Assembly: GCA_018992685.1 (NCBI GenBank)
Contig: JACVGT010000010.1
Coordinates: 1-64,000 of the forward strand
Length of the DNA: 64,000 nt
Source: Theionarchaea archaeon
GTDB taxonomy: Archaea; Methanobacteriota_B; Thermococci; Methanofastidiosales; SZ-28-30
Direction: 5' to 3'
Shown here: positions 52,183 through 60,785 of the stretch, in pieces
How positions within the stretch are numbered: position 1 is the stretch's first letter
Layout: each line of letters starts with the position of its first letter
Notes under the pieces: generated by a model
Seen by the model: the letters and a program-made list of their open reading frames with translations, nothing else
Told to the model about the DNA's origin: nothing
Databases searched by the model: none
Translations under genes and position numbers: made by a program

Positions 52183-52417
52183 GAAGCATATGGCAGCCCT
52201 GGACTATTAAGGTTATCGCTCTTGGATTGATGTCGCTGTTTTCTGTATGAGAGAGGTTTCCTGCCCTGAACATTAGGTCCCCGTGTTTTCCTTTCATGAA
52301 AGAAGAGCTGCGGATTTTGGGGAGATCCACCCTGCATGAGACAGGTGACATCTCTGCAAAGCGAAGACACAGAAAAGAGAGGATTTATACTATTCTTCAG
52401 GTGCTTCTTCCCCATTT

Positions 52418-52699
52418 TCAGGGCCGGGGGCTCTGTCTTCCAGAGTGCTTCTTATGACGAACATAGGAAGCATATTCAGATCTGAGAGCTTCTACATAGA
52501 TATTTTCAGAAGGTGGGCTCACGTAATTCCTCTTTCTTACGCCCTCTAGTATCTCCTTTTCTTCTAGAGTGTCAGGCATTCGGTCCTTAGACATCCATTC
52601 GTCGAACAGATCTGTCAGTCCAATGAGACCTACCATCTGGGTTCCCATTTTAACCATGATCACAGCAGGATCTCTCTTACACGAACATCCTCGTTCCAT
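52418..52699 (-). CDS. Small conserved-looking protein of unknown function
   Basis: 93 residues beginning M-E-R-G-C-S-C-K-R-D-P-A-V-I-M-V and continuing V-G-L-I-G-L-T-D-L-F-D-E-W, a pattern I associate with small archaeal proteins of unknown role. C-S-C may bind metal or form a disulfide. ATG at 52699 follows CAGAGGTCGAGACT, and the TATA at 52749-52758 on the minus strand supports transcription from about 52727; the upstream TTG at 52744 falls before that. No function is proposed. Confidence 0.6.
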   Translation of the reverse strand: MERGCSCKRDPAVIMVKMGTQMVGLIGLTDLFDEWMSKDRMPDTLEEKEILEGVRKRNYVSPPSENIYVEALRSEYASYVRHKKHSGRQSPRP

Positions 52700-52762
52700 A
52701 GTCTCGACCTCTGATTTCCTTTTGCTGCACTTCCTGAAGCTCAATGAACATATAAATGTTTT

Positions 52763-53578
52763 TCAATATATCAGTATATCAGACTCACTGATTCTCCTTC
52801 TTGCACACTCAAGATCTCCCACTATCTCCATTTTTCGGACGTCGCCTTCCCCTAACCCCCTCCTGGCAGCTTCCTGTATCACAGGCATCTCAAGAGGGTC
52901 CAGCCCACAGAGTGAAGCTCCTATGGCTTCCACTGCTACAGCATCCCTGCCCACCACAAGAATATTGAGTTCAGCCTCCCTGTTCTCACCATCTGGTGTC
53001 TCCACAAACATGTACGTCCCATCTAGAACGGCAAGGTCTATCCCCTTGACTGCTTCATAGGCATCAAGCAGTGTGTCAACAAGCTTCTCATGAAATCTCT
53101 CTTTTTCTCGATCGGGGACCAGCCCCAGGAGATTCTTCAGGATACTCCCCACCTGAGCTCTTCGAAGGACGTGCGTACTCACGAGAATATGTGGGTTGAA
53201 CAGAATGTGAGAAAATTCCAGGGATTCGTGAGCTACAGCCACAGGTCTCTTTTCTGGATCTCCAGATAGGTCGAAGGGGACCACCTTGTCACTGAAGACT
53301 TCCTTATAGATCTGCAGCCTGTCTAGGGCCTTTCCTTTGTAGTTGTCTGACTCAGCTACGTGAACTACTGGCGCTCTATCAAACCACCGGGCGATAGCAT
53401 TCACAGCCTGCGGGGTCGTATGGTGGTGTCCTTCCATATGGTTGAAGATGCCTACTTTGACAGTGACGGGGTTCGCTTTAGTGTTTATGTCATCAAGCCC
53501 TCCTATGAGGGTAACTGCCCTTTCGAAAGCCTTGTATACATCCTTCCCAATATCAACCACAGCAACTCTTGGTTTCAT
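52763..53578 (-). CDS. DUF362 protein
   Basis: 271 residues of the DUF362 family, which is often linked to Fe-S proteins, although this copy shows no ferredoxin cysteines. The conserved blocks V-T-V-K-V-G-I-F-N and V-A-E-S-D-N-Y-K-G-K near residue 75 and L-D-G-T-Y-M-F-V-E near 195 are present. Function unknown; its metal or redox role elsewhere in the family is not established. No strong TATA is visible, so the start is provisional. Confidence 0.75.
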   Translation of the reverse strand: MKPRVAVVDIGKDVYKAFERAVTLIGGLDDINTKANPVTVKVGIFNHMEGHHHTTPQAVNAIARWFDRAPVVHVAESDNYKGKALDRLQIYKEVFSDKVVPFDLSGDPEKRPVAVAHESLEFSHILFNPHILVSTHVLRRAQVGSILKNLLGLVPDREKERFHEKLVDTLLDAYEAVKGIDLAVLDGTYMFVETPDGENREAELNILVVGRDAVAVEAIGASLCGLDPLEMPVIQEAARRGLGEGDVRKMEIVGDLECARRRISESDILIY

Positions 53579-53660
53579 ATTCTGGCATTACCCGCATTCA
53601 CTAAAACCTTTCTACACCTTTATGAGTTACCTGACGAATTGCGCAATTTCTTCATGCACA

Positions 53661-53670
53661 ACCTATATAT
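53661..53670 (+). promoter_or_regulatory. TATA box of the Roadblock/V4R operon
   Basis: ACCTATATAT gives an expected transcript start near 53692 and a leader of about 75 bases. Confidence 0.55.
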
Positions 53671-53767
53671 TCCCAGATCCGCGAAAAGAGGGTTTGAGAA
53701 AGTCCCTGTGAGGGCTGGAAGAGTTGCGCATTCCCTGTGACAACACTCTGGAATGGGAGGCTAGAAA

Positions 53768-54142
53768 ATGGCAAAAAAATCCAAAGTTGAAGAGTTGACA
53801 GATCTCTTGAAGATCCTAGAAGCGACAACTCCGGATATCGAGGCGTCTGCCGTAGTATCGGTGGACGGGTTAATGATCGCATCAGCCCTGCCACGAGATG
53901 TTGAAGAGGATAGGGTAGCTGCTATGTCAGCTGCTATGCTGTCGCTAGGTGAGAGAACAGCTAGGGAGCTAGCGAGAGGAGGACTCTCTGAAGTCTATGT
54001 GAAGGGAGAGAATGGGTACGTGGTCTTGATGGCATCTGGTGAAAATGCAGTGTTAACGGCTCTCGCACGAAAAGATGCAAAACTGGGACTGGTATTCCTG
54101 GATATGAAGAGGACAGCAGAAGAAGTGGCAGAACTGGTGTGA
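53768..54142 (+). CDS. Roadblock/LC7-domain protein
   Basis: 124 residues forming one Roadblock/LC7 domain: A-S-A-V-V-S-V-D-G-L-M-I-A-S-A-L-P near 28-42, then the long helix R-V-A-A-M-S-A-A-M-L-S-L-G-E-R and the strand G-Y-V-V-L-M. Prokaryotic Roadblock proteins regulate small GTPases or bind partner sensors. GGGAGGCTAG precedes the ATG. The V4R gene starts ten bases downstream, so the two are coupled and the proteins may form a complex. Confidence 0.88.
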   Translation: MAKKSKVEELTDLLKILEATTPDIEASAVVSVDGLMIASALPRDVEEDRVAAMSAAMLSLGERTARELARGGLSEVYVKGENGYVVLMASGENAVLTALARKDAKLGLVFLDMKRTAEEVAELV

Positions 54143-54152
54143 GGGTGTGAAG

Positions 54153-54773
54153 ATGCCTGAAGCTAAGAGAGTCTCCAACTATGCAATGAGAAATTGGTTG
54201 GAATCAACCGAGTCCATTCTAGGGGCTAATGGACTCAAATCCGTCCTGAATCACAGCAATCTGAAAAAGTATATTGACAACTTCCCCCCGCCTGATTACG
54301 AAATGCAGATTCCTGAAGAGGATTTTAGAGGGTTTTTCAACTCTCTCATGGAATTGTTTGGGGAAAAAGGCAGTCGCAGTCTGCAACTCCGGATGGGTCG
54401 AGAGACGGTGAGGATAGACATTGAGAAGTATAACCAGAGACTCGTGAAGGCAATCTTACTGGCAGCGCGTCTCGTTCCAGAAACAAAGAAAATGCGATTG
54501 ATACTGGACAGATACAAAGAAGAGTATGAACGGTCCTATCACGACTCAATTGATATTCAGGAAAACGATGACCACTTCTTGGTGATTCAAAAAGCCTGTT
54601 TCATGAGTGAAGGAGTTACATCTCAGGTTTCCGTCTGTGGTGTTTTGGTGGGTGCGATCGAGTACTCCATAGAATGGGTCACAGGGCATAGGCATAAGGT
54701 AGAAGAGATTGAATGCAGAGCCATGGGACATCCTGCTGATGTTTTCAGGATTTCAAAGGCTGTAGAAGAGTAG
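54153..54773 (+). CDS. V4R (4-vinyl reductase)-domain protein
   Basis: 206 residues. The C-terminal half ends V-E-E-I-E-C-R-A-M-G-H-P-A-D-V-F-R-I, the V4R signature in which a Cys-x-Ala-x-Gly block closes a small ligand-binding domain; the second Cys of the typical motif is Ala here. The N-terminal half is helical (S-I-L-G-A-N-G-L-K-S-V-L). V4R domains sense small molecules. ATG at 54153 follows GAGGGTG. Paired with the Roadblock protein it may form a sensor. A decayed copy of its N-terminal part lies 145 bases downstream. Confidence 0.78.
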   Translation: MPEAKRVSNYAMRNWLESTESILGANGLKSVLNHSNLKKYIDNFPPPDYEMQIPEEDFRGFFNSLMELFGEKGSRSLQLRMGRETVRIDIEKYNQRLVKAILLAARLVPETKKMRLILDRYKEEYERSYHDSIDIQENDDHFLVIQKACFMSEGVTSQVSVCGVLVGAIEYSIEWVTGHRHKVEEIECRAMGHPADVFRISKAVEE

Positions 54774-54918
54774 GGGTGATTTCAGAAGAGCCTCTCTTTG
54801 TGATCAGAAATGGATCGTGTGTTTTAGGAGAGATAAATAGTTGTTTTCTTTCTATTTTCCTGCGAACATTCCTCTTTTCAGGTAATATTTCTTCTCAGGG
54901 AAACGCGAGGTGTGTCAA

Positions 54919-55113
54919 ATGACTCTTGTAACGAAAACTGACAACTTTCTCATGAGAACTTATTTGACGACTGTTCAAACCGTTCTCGGACCTAACGGGC
55001 TAAAATCAATCCTGATTTAGAGCCATCTGGAAAAATACATTGATTCTCTCCCCCCGGATAACAACGAGCTGGAAATTCAAGTATCCTTTGCAAGTCTCCA
55101 ATCGTGTCTCTAG
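54919..55113 (+). pseudogene. Decayed N-terminal copy of the V4R gene
   Basis: The reading frame from the ATG at 54919 gives Q-T-V-L-G-P-N-G-L-K-S-I-L-I, a TAG at 55018-55020, then S-H-L-E-K-Y-I-D-S-L-P-P and on to a second TAG at 55111-55113. This matches S-I-L-G-A-N-G-L-K-S-V-L-N-H-S-N-L-K-K-Y-I-D of the intact neighbour. The V4R domain itself is missing. The in-frame stop and truncation mark it as a pseudogene fragment from a local duplication. Confidence 0.8.
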
Positions 55114-55144
55114 AAATCTGTCTAAAGGTTGTTGGATTCTAAAC

Positions 55145-55153
55145 CTTTAAATG
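55145..55153 (+). promoter_or_regulatory. Upstream promoter before purC
   Basis: CTTTAAATG after AAAC; predicted start about 55175, seven bases before the ATG of a small frame. Confidence 0.5.
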
Positions 55154-55181
55154 CATAAACCCATGAAACATCACCAAACCC

Positions 55182-55289
55182 ATGGAACTATTCATATGGT
55201 TCTTACACATATTTATGTTAATTCTCAAGTGGATAGGCATGGAAATGTACAAAAACGTTTATAAATCAGCAACCGAAGAAAAAGCATGA
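55182..55289 (+). CDS. Possible 35-residue membrane peptide coupled to purC
   Basis: ATG at 55182 opens a 35-codon frame (M-E-L-F-I-W-F-L-H-I-F-M-L-I-L-K-W-I-G) with one hydrophobic segment, and its TGA overlaps the purC ATG as ATGA. A TATA box lies at 55145. Against it, a second TATA inside the frame (55258-55266) would make purC leaderless. Real gene, leader or chance cannot be decided. Confidence 0.35.
   Translation: MELFIWFLHIFMLILKWIGMEMYKNVYKSATEEKA
55258..55266 (+). promoter_or_regulatory. TATA box of the purine operon
   Basis: TTTATAAAT, with centre at about 55262; transcription should begin at about 55288, at the purC ATG. Confidence 0.65.
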
Positions 55290-56191
55290 AACTCTGGAAA
55301 GTGGGGAAAGTCAAGAAAGTCTACGAAGTGTCCCCCACGGAGCTCGAGTTTGAGTTTACCGATCAAATTTCTGTCTTTGACAAAATTATCCCATCATTGA
55401 TACCTCGGAAAGGGGAGACCCTATGCCGGACCAGTGCATACTGGTTTCAGCGCGCACACGCCATGGGATTGAAGACTCACTTTCAGGAAATGAAAGCTCC
55501 CAATAGAATGAGAGTATCCAGAGTGAAAATGCTTGAATCACCTTCTCAATCTGACATGGGTTATTTAGTACCTTTAGAGTTTATCGCTCGCTACTACGTG
55601 GCAGGTTCTCTGCTGGATAGAGTGAAGGCTGGAGACATTGCTCCTAGATCACTGGGAGTAACCCAGGTGGAGTACGGGACTCCATTACCAGACCCTTTCA
55701 TTGAAGTGACCACCAAACTGGAGAAAGTTGACAGACCACTCAAGAAACAGGAAGCCCTTCACCTTGCAGGACTGACCAGTCAGGAGTATGACGAGATTGT
55801 AGAGATCATTTTGAAGATTGATAGAGATATTGATGAGCAAGTTACGAAGAGGGGATTAATCCATGTAGATGGAAAAAAGGAATTTGCGTTCAATAGTAAG
55901 AGGGATATCATGGTGGTAGATACCTACGGGACCGCCGATGAAGACAGGTTCTGGGATCTTCGTTCGTATGAGGAAGGAACATGCATTGAGCTGAGCAAGG
56001 AGGTTGTGCGTCAATATTACAGAGACACAGGATATCATAAAGCTCTGAATGATGCTCGGGCAAGAAGAGCTCCCGAACCAGATATCCCACCGTTGCCGCC
56101 AGATGTGGTGGAAAAAACACGCCAATTGTACCAGAAGTTGTACTTCCAAATTACAGGAGAGACCATTCATGAAGGCAGAAATCAAAGTTGA
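55286..56191 (+). CDS. purC: SAICAR synthetase
   Basis: Ligates aspartate to CAIR, step eight of purine synthesis. The N-terminal G-K-V-K-K-V-Y-E-V is the P-loop-like ATP strand; F-D-K-I-I-P-S-L-I-P-R-K-G and E-F-I-A-R-Y-Y-V-A-G-S near residue 105 bind CAIR, and D-Y/F-K-x type V-D-T-Y-G-T-A-D-E-D-R-F close the site. 301 residues, larger than bacterial PurC by about 60, with a C-terminal extension. First gene of the operon; its end overlaps purS by 23 bases. Confidence 0.93.
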   Translation: MKLWKVGKVKKVYEVSPTELEFEFTDQISVFDKIIPSLIPRKGETLCRTSAYWFQRAHAMGLKTHFQEMKAPNRMRVSRVKMLESPSQSDMGYLVPLEFIARYYVAGSLLDRVKAGDIAPRSLGVTQVEYGTPLPDPFIEVTTKLEKVDRPLKKQEALHLAGLTSQEYDEIVEIILKIDRDIDEQVTKRGLIHVDGKKEFAFNSKRDIMVVDTYGTADEDRFWDLRSYEEGTCIELSKEVVRQYYRDTGYHKALNDARARRAPEPDIPPLPPDVVEKTRQLYQKLYFQITGETIHEGRNQS

Positions 56192-56390
56192 GTTAAAGGA
56201 GGGCGTTTTCGACCCTGAGGGAGAGAATATAAAGAAAGCGCTCCATTTGTTGGGATTTTCAGGAGTACAGAATGTCAAACTGGCCAAAGTATACACCATT
56301 GAAATGGACAAGGAAGAGAATGTGCAGGAGATGTGCACCAAGCTGCTGACCAACCCTGTTATCCACATGTATGATATCAGGAAGGGATGA
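56169..56390 (+). CDS. purS: FGAM synthetase subunit PurS
   Basis: 73-residue small subunit that holds PurL and PurQ together and helps channel ammonia. The start [18 protein letters not shown] and the helix [10 protein letters not shown] are typical. ATG at 56169 lies inside the end of purC, indicating coupling; the stop is directly followed by the purL ATG. Too short to be called by length alone, but context and motifs are decisive. Confidence 0.93.
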   Translation: MKAEIKVELKEGVFDPEGENIKKALHLLGFSGVQNVKLAKVYTIEMDKEENVQEMCTKLLTNPVIHMYDIRKG

Positions 56391-56391
56391 C

Positions 56392-58656
56392 ATGGATGTG
56401 CCAGTCTTAACCTCAAACGAGGAAGAACTCAAGGAGATCAGTCGGGCAACAGGTGTTGGCCTGGAACTGCAGGAGATGCAGCAGGTCAAAGAATACTTCC
56501 AGAGGAAGAAGAGAAACCCCACGGATGTGGAGCTACAGGCTCTGGGCCAGGCCTGGTCAGAACACTGCAGCTATAAGACGTCCATGCCCATTCTGAAAGA
56601 GGTCTTGCTGACCATTGAGGCGTCCCAGAACATGGTGGTAGTGGAAGAGGACGCCGGGGTTGTCACATTTGACGAAGACCATGCGTATGTCATTGCATTT
56701 GAGAGCCACAACCATCCCTCTGCCATTGAACCCTATGGTGGAGCAGCCACGGGAATTGGAGGAATCCTGAGAGACGTGGTATGCATGGGAGCCCAGCCCG
56801 TGGCTTTGATTGACCCTCTGTTTTTTGGCCCTCTTGACTATGCTGACTCTCTACCCAGAGGGGTCAAGCATCCCAAGTTCTTGTTTTCAGGTGTGGTGGC
56901 AGGCATAAGGGACTATGGAAACAGAGTGGGCATTCCCACTGTGGCAGGGCAGGTATGCTTTCATCCGGGATATGTGTCTAACTGTATTGTCAACGTGGGA
57001 TGCATAGGCATTGTCAAGAAGGAGGACATCATCCATAGCAGGGTGGGGGCGCCTGGAGATTACTTTGTGTTGGCGGGAGGACGCACGGGAAGAGACGGTA
57101 TTCACGGGGTGACCTTTGCTTCTGCAGAGCTCCATGAAAACTCAGAGCACGAATCCCGGAGTGCTGTGCAGGTGGGGGATCCCATTCTCAAAGAGCCCCT
57201 GATTCACGCGTGTCTGGAAGCCAATGGGAAAAAGTTGCTCTCAGGGATGAAAGACCTGGGAGGAGGAGGATTGTCCTGTGCCGTGGGTGAAATGGCCTAT
57301 GCAGCAGGATATGGAGCTGAGGTGACGCTGGATACTGTCCCACTGAAGGAAACAGGAATGGAATCGTGGGAGATCTGGGTTTCTGAATCCCAGGAACGAA
57401 TGATGCTTTCTGTTCCTGTGGAGAACGTGGATGAAGTAAAGAGCATTTTTGATGGATGGGATGTTCCCTGTACTGTCATTGGAAGAGTTATCCCGGAAAA
57501 GGTATTGAGAATTACTCACAAGGGAAAGAAAATTTTGGAGATGGAGCTTGATTTTCTCACCAAGTCTCCCCGGTACAGGAGACCCTACACTGTAAGAACT
57601 ATTCATCCTGTGGTGCCGGAACTGGAACCACCCACAAACTATAATGAGGTACTGCTCGAATTGCTATCATCACCCAATATTTGTTCAAGAGAGTGGGTAA
57701 TCAGGCAGTATGACCATGAAGTGAGAGGTTCTACTGTCATCAAGCCCTTGAATGGGAAGATCGGGTACTACACTCACGGGGATGCTGCCATCATGCGGCC
57801 TTTGAGGAGTTCATACCAGGGACTGGCCATCACTGCGGACGTCAACCCCCGGTGGGTGGAACTTGATCCCTATTGGGGAGCAGCAGCCACCGTGGATGAA
57901 GTGTGCAGAAACCTGGTCTCAGTGGGCGCTGTACCTCATTCTCTGGCAGACTGCCTCAATTTTGGCAACCCTGAAAAGCCCGAACGCTTGGGTGATTTCT
58001 TCCAGGTGGCAGAGGGACTTCACCTGGTGGCAAGCGCTATGAATATTTCCTTTGTCTCAGGGAACGTGAGTTTCTATAATGAGAGCCATTCTGGAGCCAT
58101 CCCACCCACCCCAACCATTCTGGGAGTAGGCATTGTGAGGGATTTACGCTGCGCCGTTACAGCAGATTTGAAAGCGTCAGGTAACAGCCTGTACCAGGTG
58201 GGCACTGCACAGGAGGAGATGGGCGGTTCAGAGTATTACCAGGTGCGACACGTTACAGGAAATCAGATCCCGCAGACATCCCCCGGTGTTCTGAGAAGGA
58301 GGACATCAGCTCTCCTGGCTGCAATAGAGAAAGGCTGTGTGGCCAGCTGCCATGACATATCCCACGGTGGGCTGGGTGTCTGTCTTTCTGAAATGGCTCT
58401 TGGGGGAAACCATGGCGTTTCAGTAACAGTTGATGACAGGAACCTGGAGACTGCTTTATTCAGCGAATCTCCTTCCCGATGGGTAGTAGAGGTTGTGAGA
58501 GGAAAAGAAGATGAGTTTGAACACGTGCTAGGGGAAGATGCCCACAGAATAGGTGCGGTCACTGATGGATTTCTTACTATTAACCCCGTTATTAACCTGC
58601 CTTTGGACCAGGTTCGAGCTGCATGGGAGGACACCCTGTGGAGGATGATGGGATGA
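56392..58656 (+). CDS. purL: FGAM synthetase subunit PurL
   Basis: 754 residues, the small-type PurL that works with separate PurS and PurQ. Converts FGAR to FGAM using ATP and glutamine-derived ammonia. [10 protein letters not shown] near residue 55 holds the catalytic His. [19 protein letters not shown] is the ATP and Mg site, and D-L-G-G-G-G-L near 290 is conserved. ATG at 56392 follows GGAAGGGATGAC; the stop overlaps the purQ ATG. Confidence 0.95.
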   Translation: MDVPVLTSNEEELKEISRATGVGLELQEMQQVKEYFQRKKRNPTDVELQALGQAWSEHCSYKTSMPILKEVLLTIEASQNMVVVEEDAGVVTFDEDHAYVIAFESHNHPSAIEPYGGAATGIGGILRDVVCMGAQPVALIDPLFFGPLDYADSLPRGVKHPKFLFSGVVAGIRDYGNRVGIPTVAGQVCFHPGYVSNCIVNVGCIGIVKKEDIIHSRVGAPGDYFVLAGGRTGRDGIHGVTFASAELHENSEHESRSAVQVGDPILKEPLIHACLEANGKKLLSGMKDLGGGGLSCAVGEMAYAAGYGAEVTLDTVPLKETGMESWEIWVSESQERMMLSVPVENVDEVKSIFDGWDVPCTVIGRVIPEKVLRITHKGKKILEMELDFLTKSPRYRRPYTVRTIHPVVPELEPPTNYNEVLLELLSSPNICSREWVIRQYDHEVRGSTVIKPLNGKIGYYTHGDAAIMRPLRSSYQGLAITADVNPRWVELDPYWGAAATVDEVCRNLVSVGAVPHSLADCLNFGNPEKPERLGDFFQVAEGLHLVASAMNISFVSGNVSFYNESHSGAIPPTPTILGVGIVRDLRCAVTADLKASGNSLYQVGTAQEEMGGSEYYQVRHVTGNQIPQTSPGVLRRRTSALLAAIEKGCVASCHDISHGGLGVCLSEMALGGNHGVSVTVDDRNLETALFSESPSRWVVEVVRGKEDEFEHVLGEDAHRIGAVTDGFLTINPVINLPLDQVRAAWEDTLWRMMG

Positions 58657-59417
58657 GCCCCATTAAAGTATGTATTCTGCGCATTGAAGGCACCAATTGT
58701 GAACAGGAAACGTTTGATGCATTTCTGGAACTTGGTGCCCACCCTGAAATGATCCATCTAAAGGAATTAACACCGGAAACCCTCTTAGAGTATCAGTGCT
58801 TGATGATCCCGGGAGGATTTTCCAGTGGCGATTATGTGCGGGCTGGAGCCATTTTTGCGGCTCGCATGAAGAGCAGGCTCTTTTCTGCACTAAAAAAGTA
58901 TGTCGAACACGGGTATCCCGTGGGGGGGATTTGCAATGGATTTCAAGTGTTGGTGGAGCTGGGATTCTTGCCTCGTCTTTCAGATCACCCCGAGGCATGC
59001 TTGGCCACCAATGATTCTGCACGGTTTGAGTGCAGGCCGACCCTCCTTAAACTGGAGAACCACTGTGCATTCACCCAGAAAATGGACATCGGCTCGATCT
59101 ATGAAATACCATCAGCACACGCTGAAGGGAAGTTTGTGTCACCATATATTGAAGAGCTGATGGAGAATGGACAGGCCATCTTCAGGTATGTGAATCCCCA
59201 AGGGGAATACGCGGGGTACCCGTGGAACCCCAATGGGTCACAGTACAGTATTGCGGGTGTGACGAACGAGCAGGGGAACGTGTTCGGTATGATGCCCCAT
59301 CCCGAGCGAGCATTTCACATATATCAAAATCAGGAATGGACAAGACACAGCAGTACAGCAGGCGGTCATGGCCGGCTTGTCTTTGAGTCTGTTATAGAAT
59401 ATGCCAGGAGGCTTTAG
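58653..59417 (+). CDS. purQ: FGAM synthetase subunit PurQ (glutaminase)
   Basis: 254 residues of the class I glutamine amidotransferase fold. G-G-I-C-N-G-F-Q near residue 90 holds the nucleophile Cys and M-P-H-P-E-R-A near 222 the His and Glu. Supplies ammonia to PurL. ATG at 58653 overlaps the purL stop (ATGA). Its stop is followed without any gap by the purF ATG. Confidence 0.95.
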   Translation: MSPIKVCILRIEGTNCEQETFDAFLELGAHPEMIHLKELTPETLLEYQCLMIPGGFSSGDYVRAGAIFAARMKSRLFSALKKYVEHGYPVGGICNGFQVLVELGFLPRLSDHPEACLATNDSARFECRPTLLKLENHCAFTQKMDIGSIYEIPSAHAEGKFVSPYIEELMENGQAIFRYVNPQGEYAGYPWNPNGSQYSIAGVTNEQGNVFGMMPHPERAFHIYQNQEWTRHSSTAGGHGRLVFESVIEYARRL

Positions 59418-60785
59418 ATGTGCGGGATTGTGAGTATTGCGGGACAGAAAGATAATGCCTCTCAGTTGGCGCTGGAGAGTCTCATGAGCATCCAGCACCG
59501 GGGACAGGATTCCTGTGGCATTCTCTGCTATAATGACACGATCGTCCTGAAGAAAGGGACTGGACTCGTTTCTGATGTATTCTCAAACTGGAACGCCCAG
59601 AAGAGCAGACTGGCCATAGGTCATGTGAGATACCCTACTATAGGGACTGATCCAGCCAGAGATGCCCAGCCCTTCTATGTCAACTATCCCTACGGGCTGG
59701 GGCTGTGCCACAACGGGAATATTGTCAACTATTGCGAATTGCGTGAAGAACTTATGGAGAGAAAGAGGAGGCTGCAGTCCAGTTGTGATGGTGAGCTATT
59801 GCTGAATGTCATGGCCGAGGAGCTCATTGACAATGAACTGGATCAAGCAGTAGAAAATGTAATGAACAGGACACTGGGCAGTTACTCGGCTGTTTCTATC
59901 ATTGCTGATAACCAGGGAAAAGTCGTTGTGTTCAGGGATCCGTGGGGAATCAGACCGCTGGTGTTCGGGGAGAAGGGAGGGTTCATGGCAGCTTCAGAAT
60001 CCGTAGCCCTGGACAAGTTGGGTATCCCTGCCAGTGATGTCCACCCCGGCGAAATGATCGTCCTGGACGGGTCAGACCTGATTCGGACCCAGTTGAGAAA
60101 AGAAAGACACGCTCACTGCATGTTTGAATGGGTGTATTTTTCTAGGGCAGACTCAGTTATTGAAGGCAGCAGCGTGTATCAGGCACGACTGCAGCTGGGG
60201 AAGAACCTCAACCTGGAACAGGATGTCGACGTTGTCATTCCCGTTCCTGACACTGCCCGTCCAGCGGCTTTAGGGTTTGCGGAACAACACAGTATTACCT
60301 ACCGTGAGGGATTGATTAAGAACAGGTACGCAGGGAGAAGCTTTATCATGGGCACACAGCAGAAGCGAGAACGTGCCGTATCCAAGCTCAATGTCATCAA
60401 GTCTGAGGTAAAAGGCAAGAAAATCGCGCTAATTGATGACTCCATTGTGAGGGGGACAACCTCTCGGAAGATTGTATCCCTCATCAGGAAGGCCGGTGCA
60501 AGAGAAGTTCATGTGTACAGTTCGTGCCCCAGGATACTATATCCCTGTTTCTATGGTATTGATTTTCCTTCTAAAAAGGAACTCATTGCATCAAGAGACG
60601 AAATTAACTCAATAGGAGCAGATTCTGTCACGTACCAGACGCTCGATGGTCTCCGAAAGGCTGTGGGACTGGATGACTTATGCATGGCCTGCCTAGACGG
60701 AGATTATCCAGTAGAGTGCTGCACTGCTCAGTTTGAGACGTTGAGAGAAAAAGAACGGGAGGAATGTATATGGCAGGAATATTAG
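59418..60785 (+). CDS. purF: Amidophosphoribosyltransferase
   Basis: Makes phosphoribosylamine from PRPP and glutamine, the first committed step. M-C-G-I-V-S-I-A gives the catalytic Cys2 after Met removal, and I-Q-H-R-G-Q-D-S-C-G-I matches the class II glutaminase. The PRPP loop is I-A-L-I-D-D-S-I-V-R-G-T-T near residue 340. The four Fe-S-type cysteines of the Bacillus class (H-C-M-F-E, P-C-F-Y-G, C-M-A-C) are present. 455 residues. Its end overlaps a paralogue that lacks the glutaminase Cys. Confidence 0.95.
   Translation: MCGIVSIAGQKDNASQLALESLMSIQHRGQDSCGILCYNDTIVLKKGTGLVSDVFSNWNAQKSRLAIGHVRYPTIGTDPARDAQPFYVNYPYGLGLCHNGNIVNYCELREELMERKRRLQSSCDGELLLNVMAEELIDNELDQAVENVMNRTLGSYSAVSIIADNQGKVVVFRDPWGIRPLVFGEKGGFMAASESVALDKLGIPASDVHPGEMIVLDGSDLIRTQLRKERHAHCMFEWVYFSRADSVIEGSSVYQARLQLGKNLNLEQDVDVVIPVPDTARPAALGFAEQHSITYREGLIKNRYAGRSFIMGTQQKRERAVSKLNVIKSEVKGKKIALIDDSIVRGTTSRKIVSLIRKAGAREVHVYSSCPRILYPCFYGIDFPSKKELIASRDEINSIGADSVTYQTLDGLRKAVGLDDLCMACLDGDYPVECCTAQFETLREKEREECIWQEY

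Noticed and set aside
52179..52415. 78-codon minus-strand frame in the spacer before the membrane protein gene
   Set aside because: Low-complexity Lys/Ser-rich reading with no ribosome site; overlaps another frame of equal quality.
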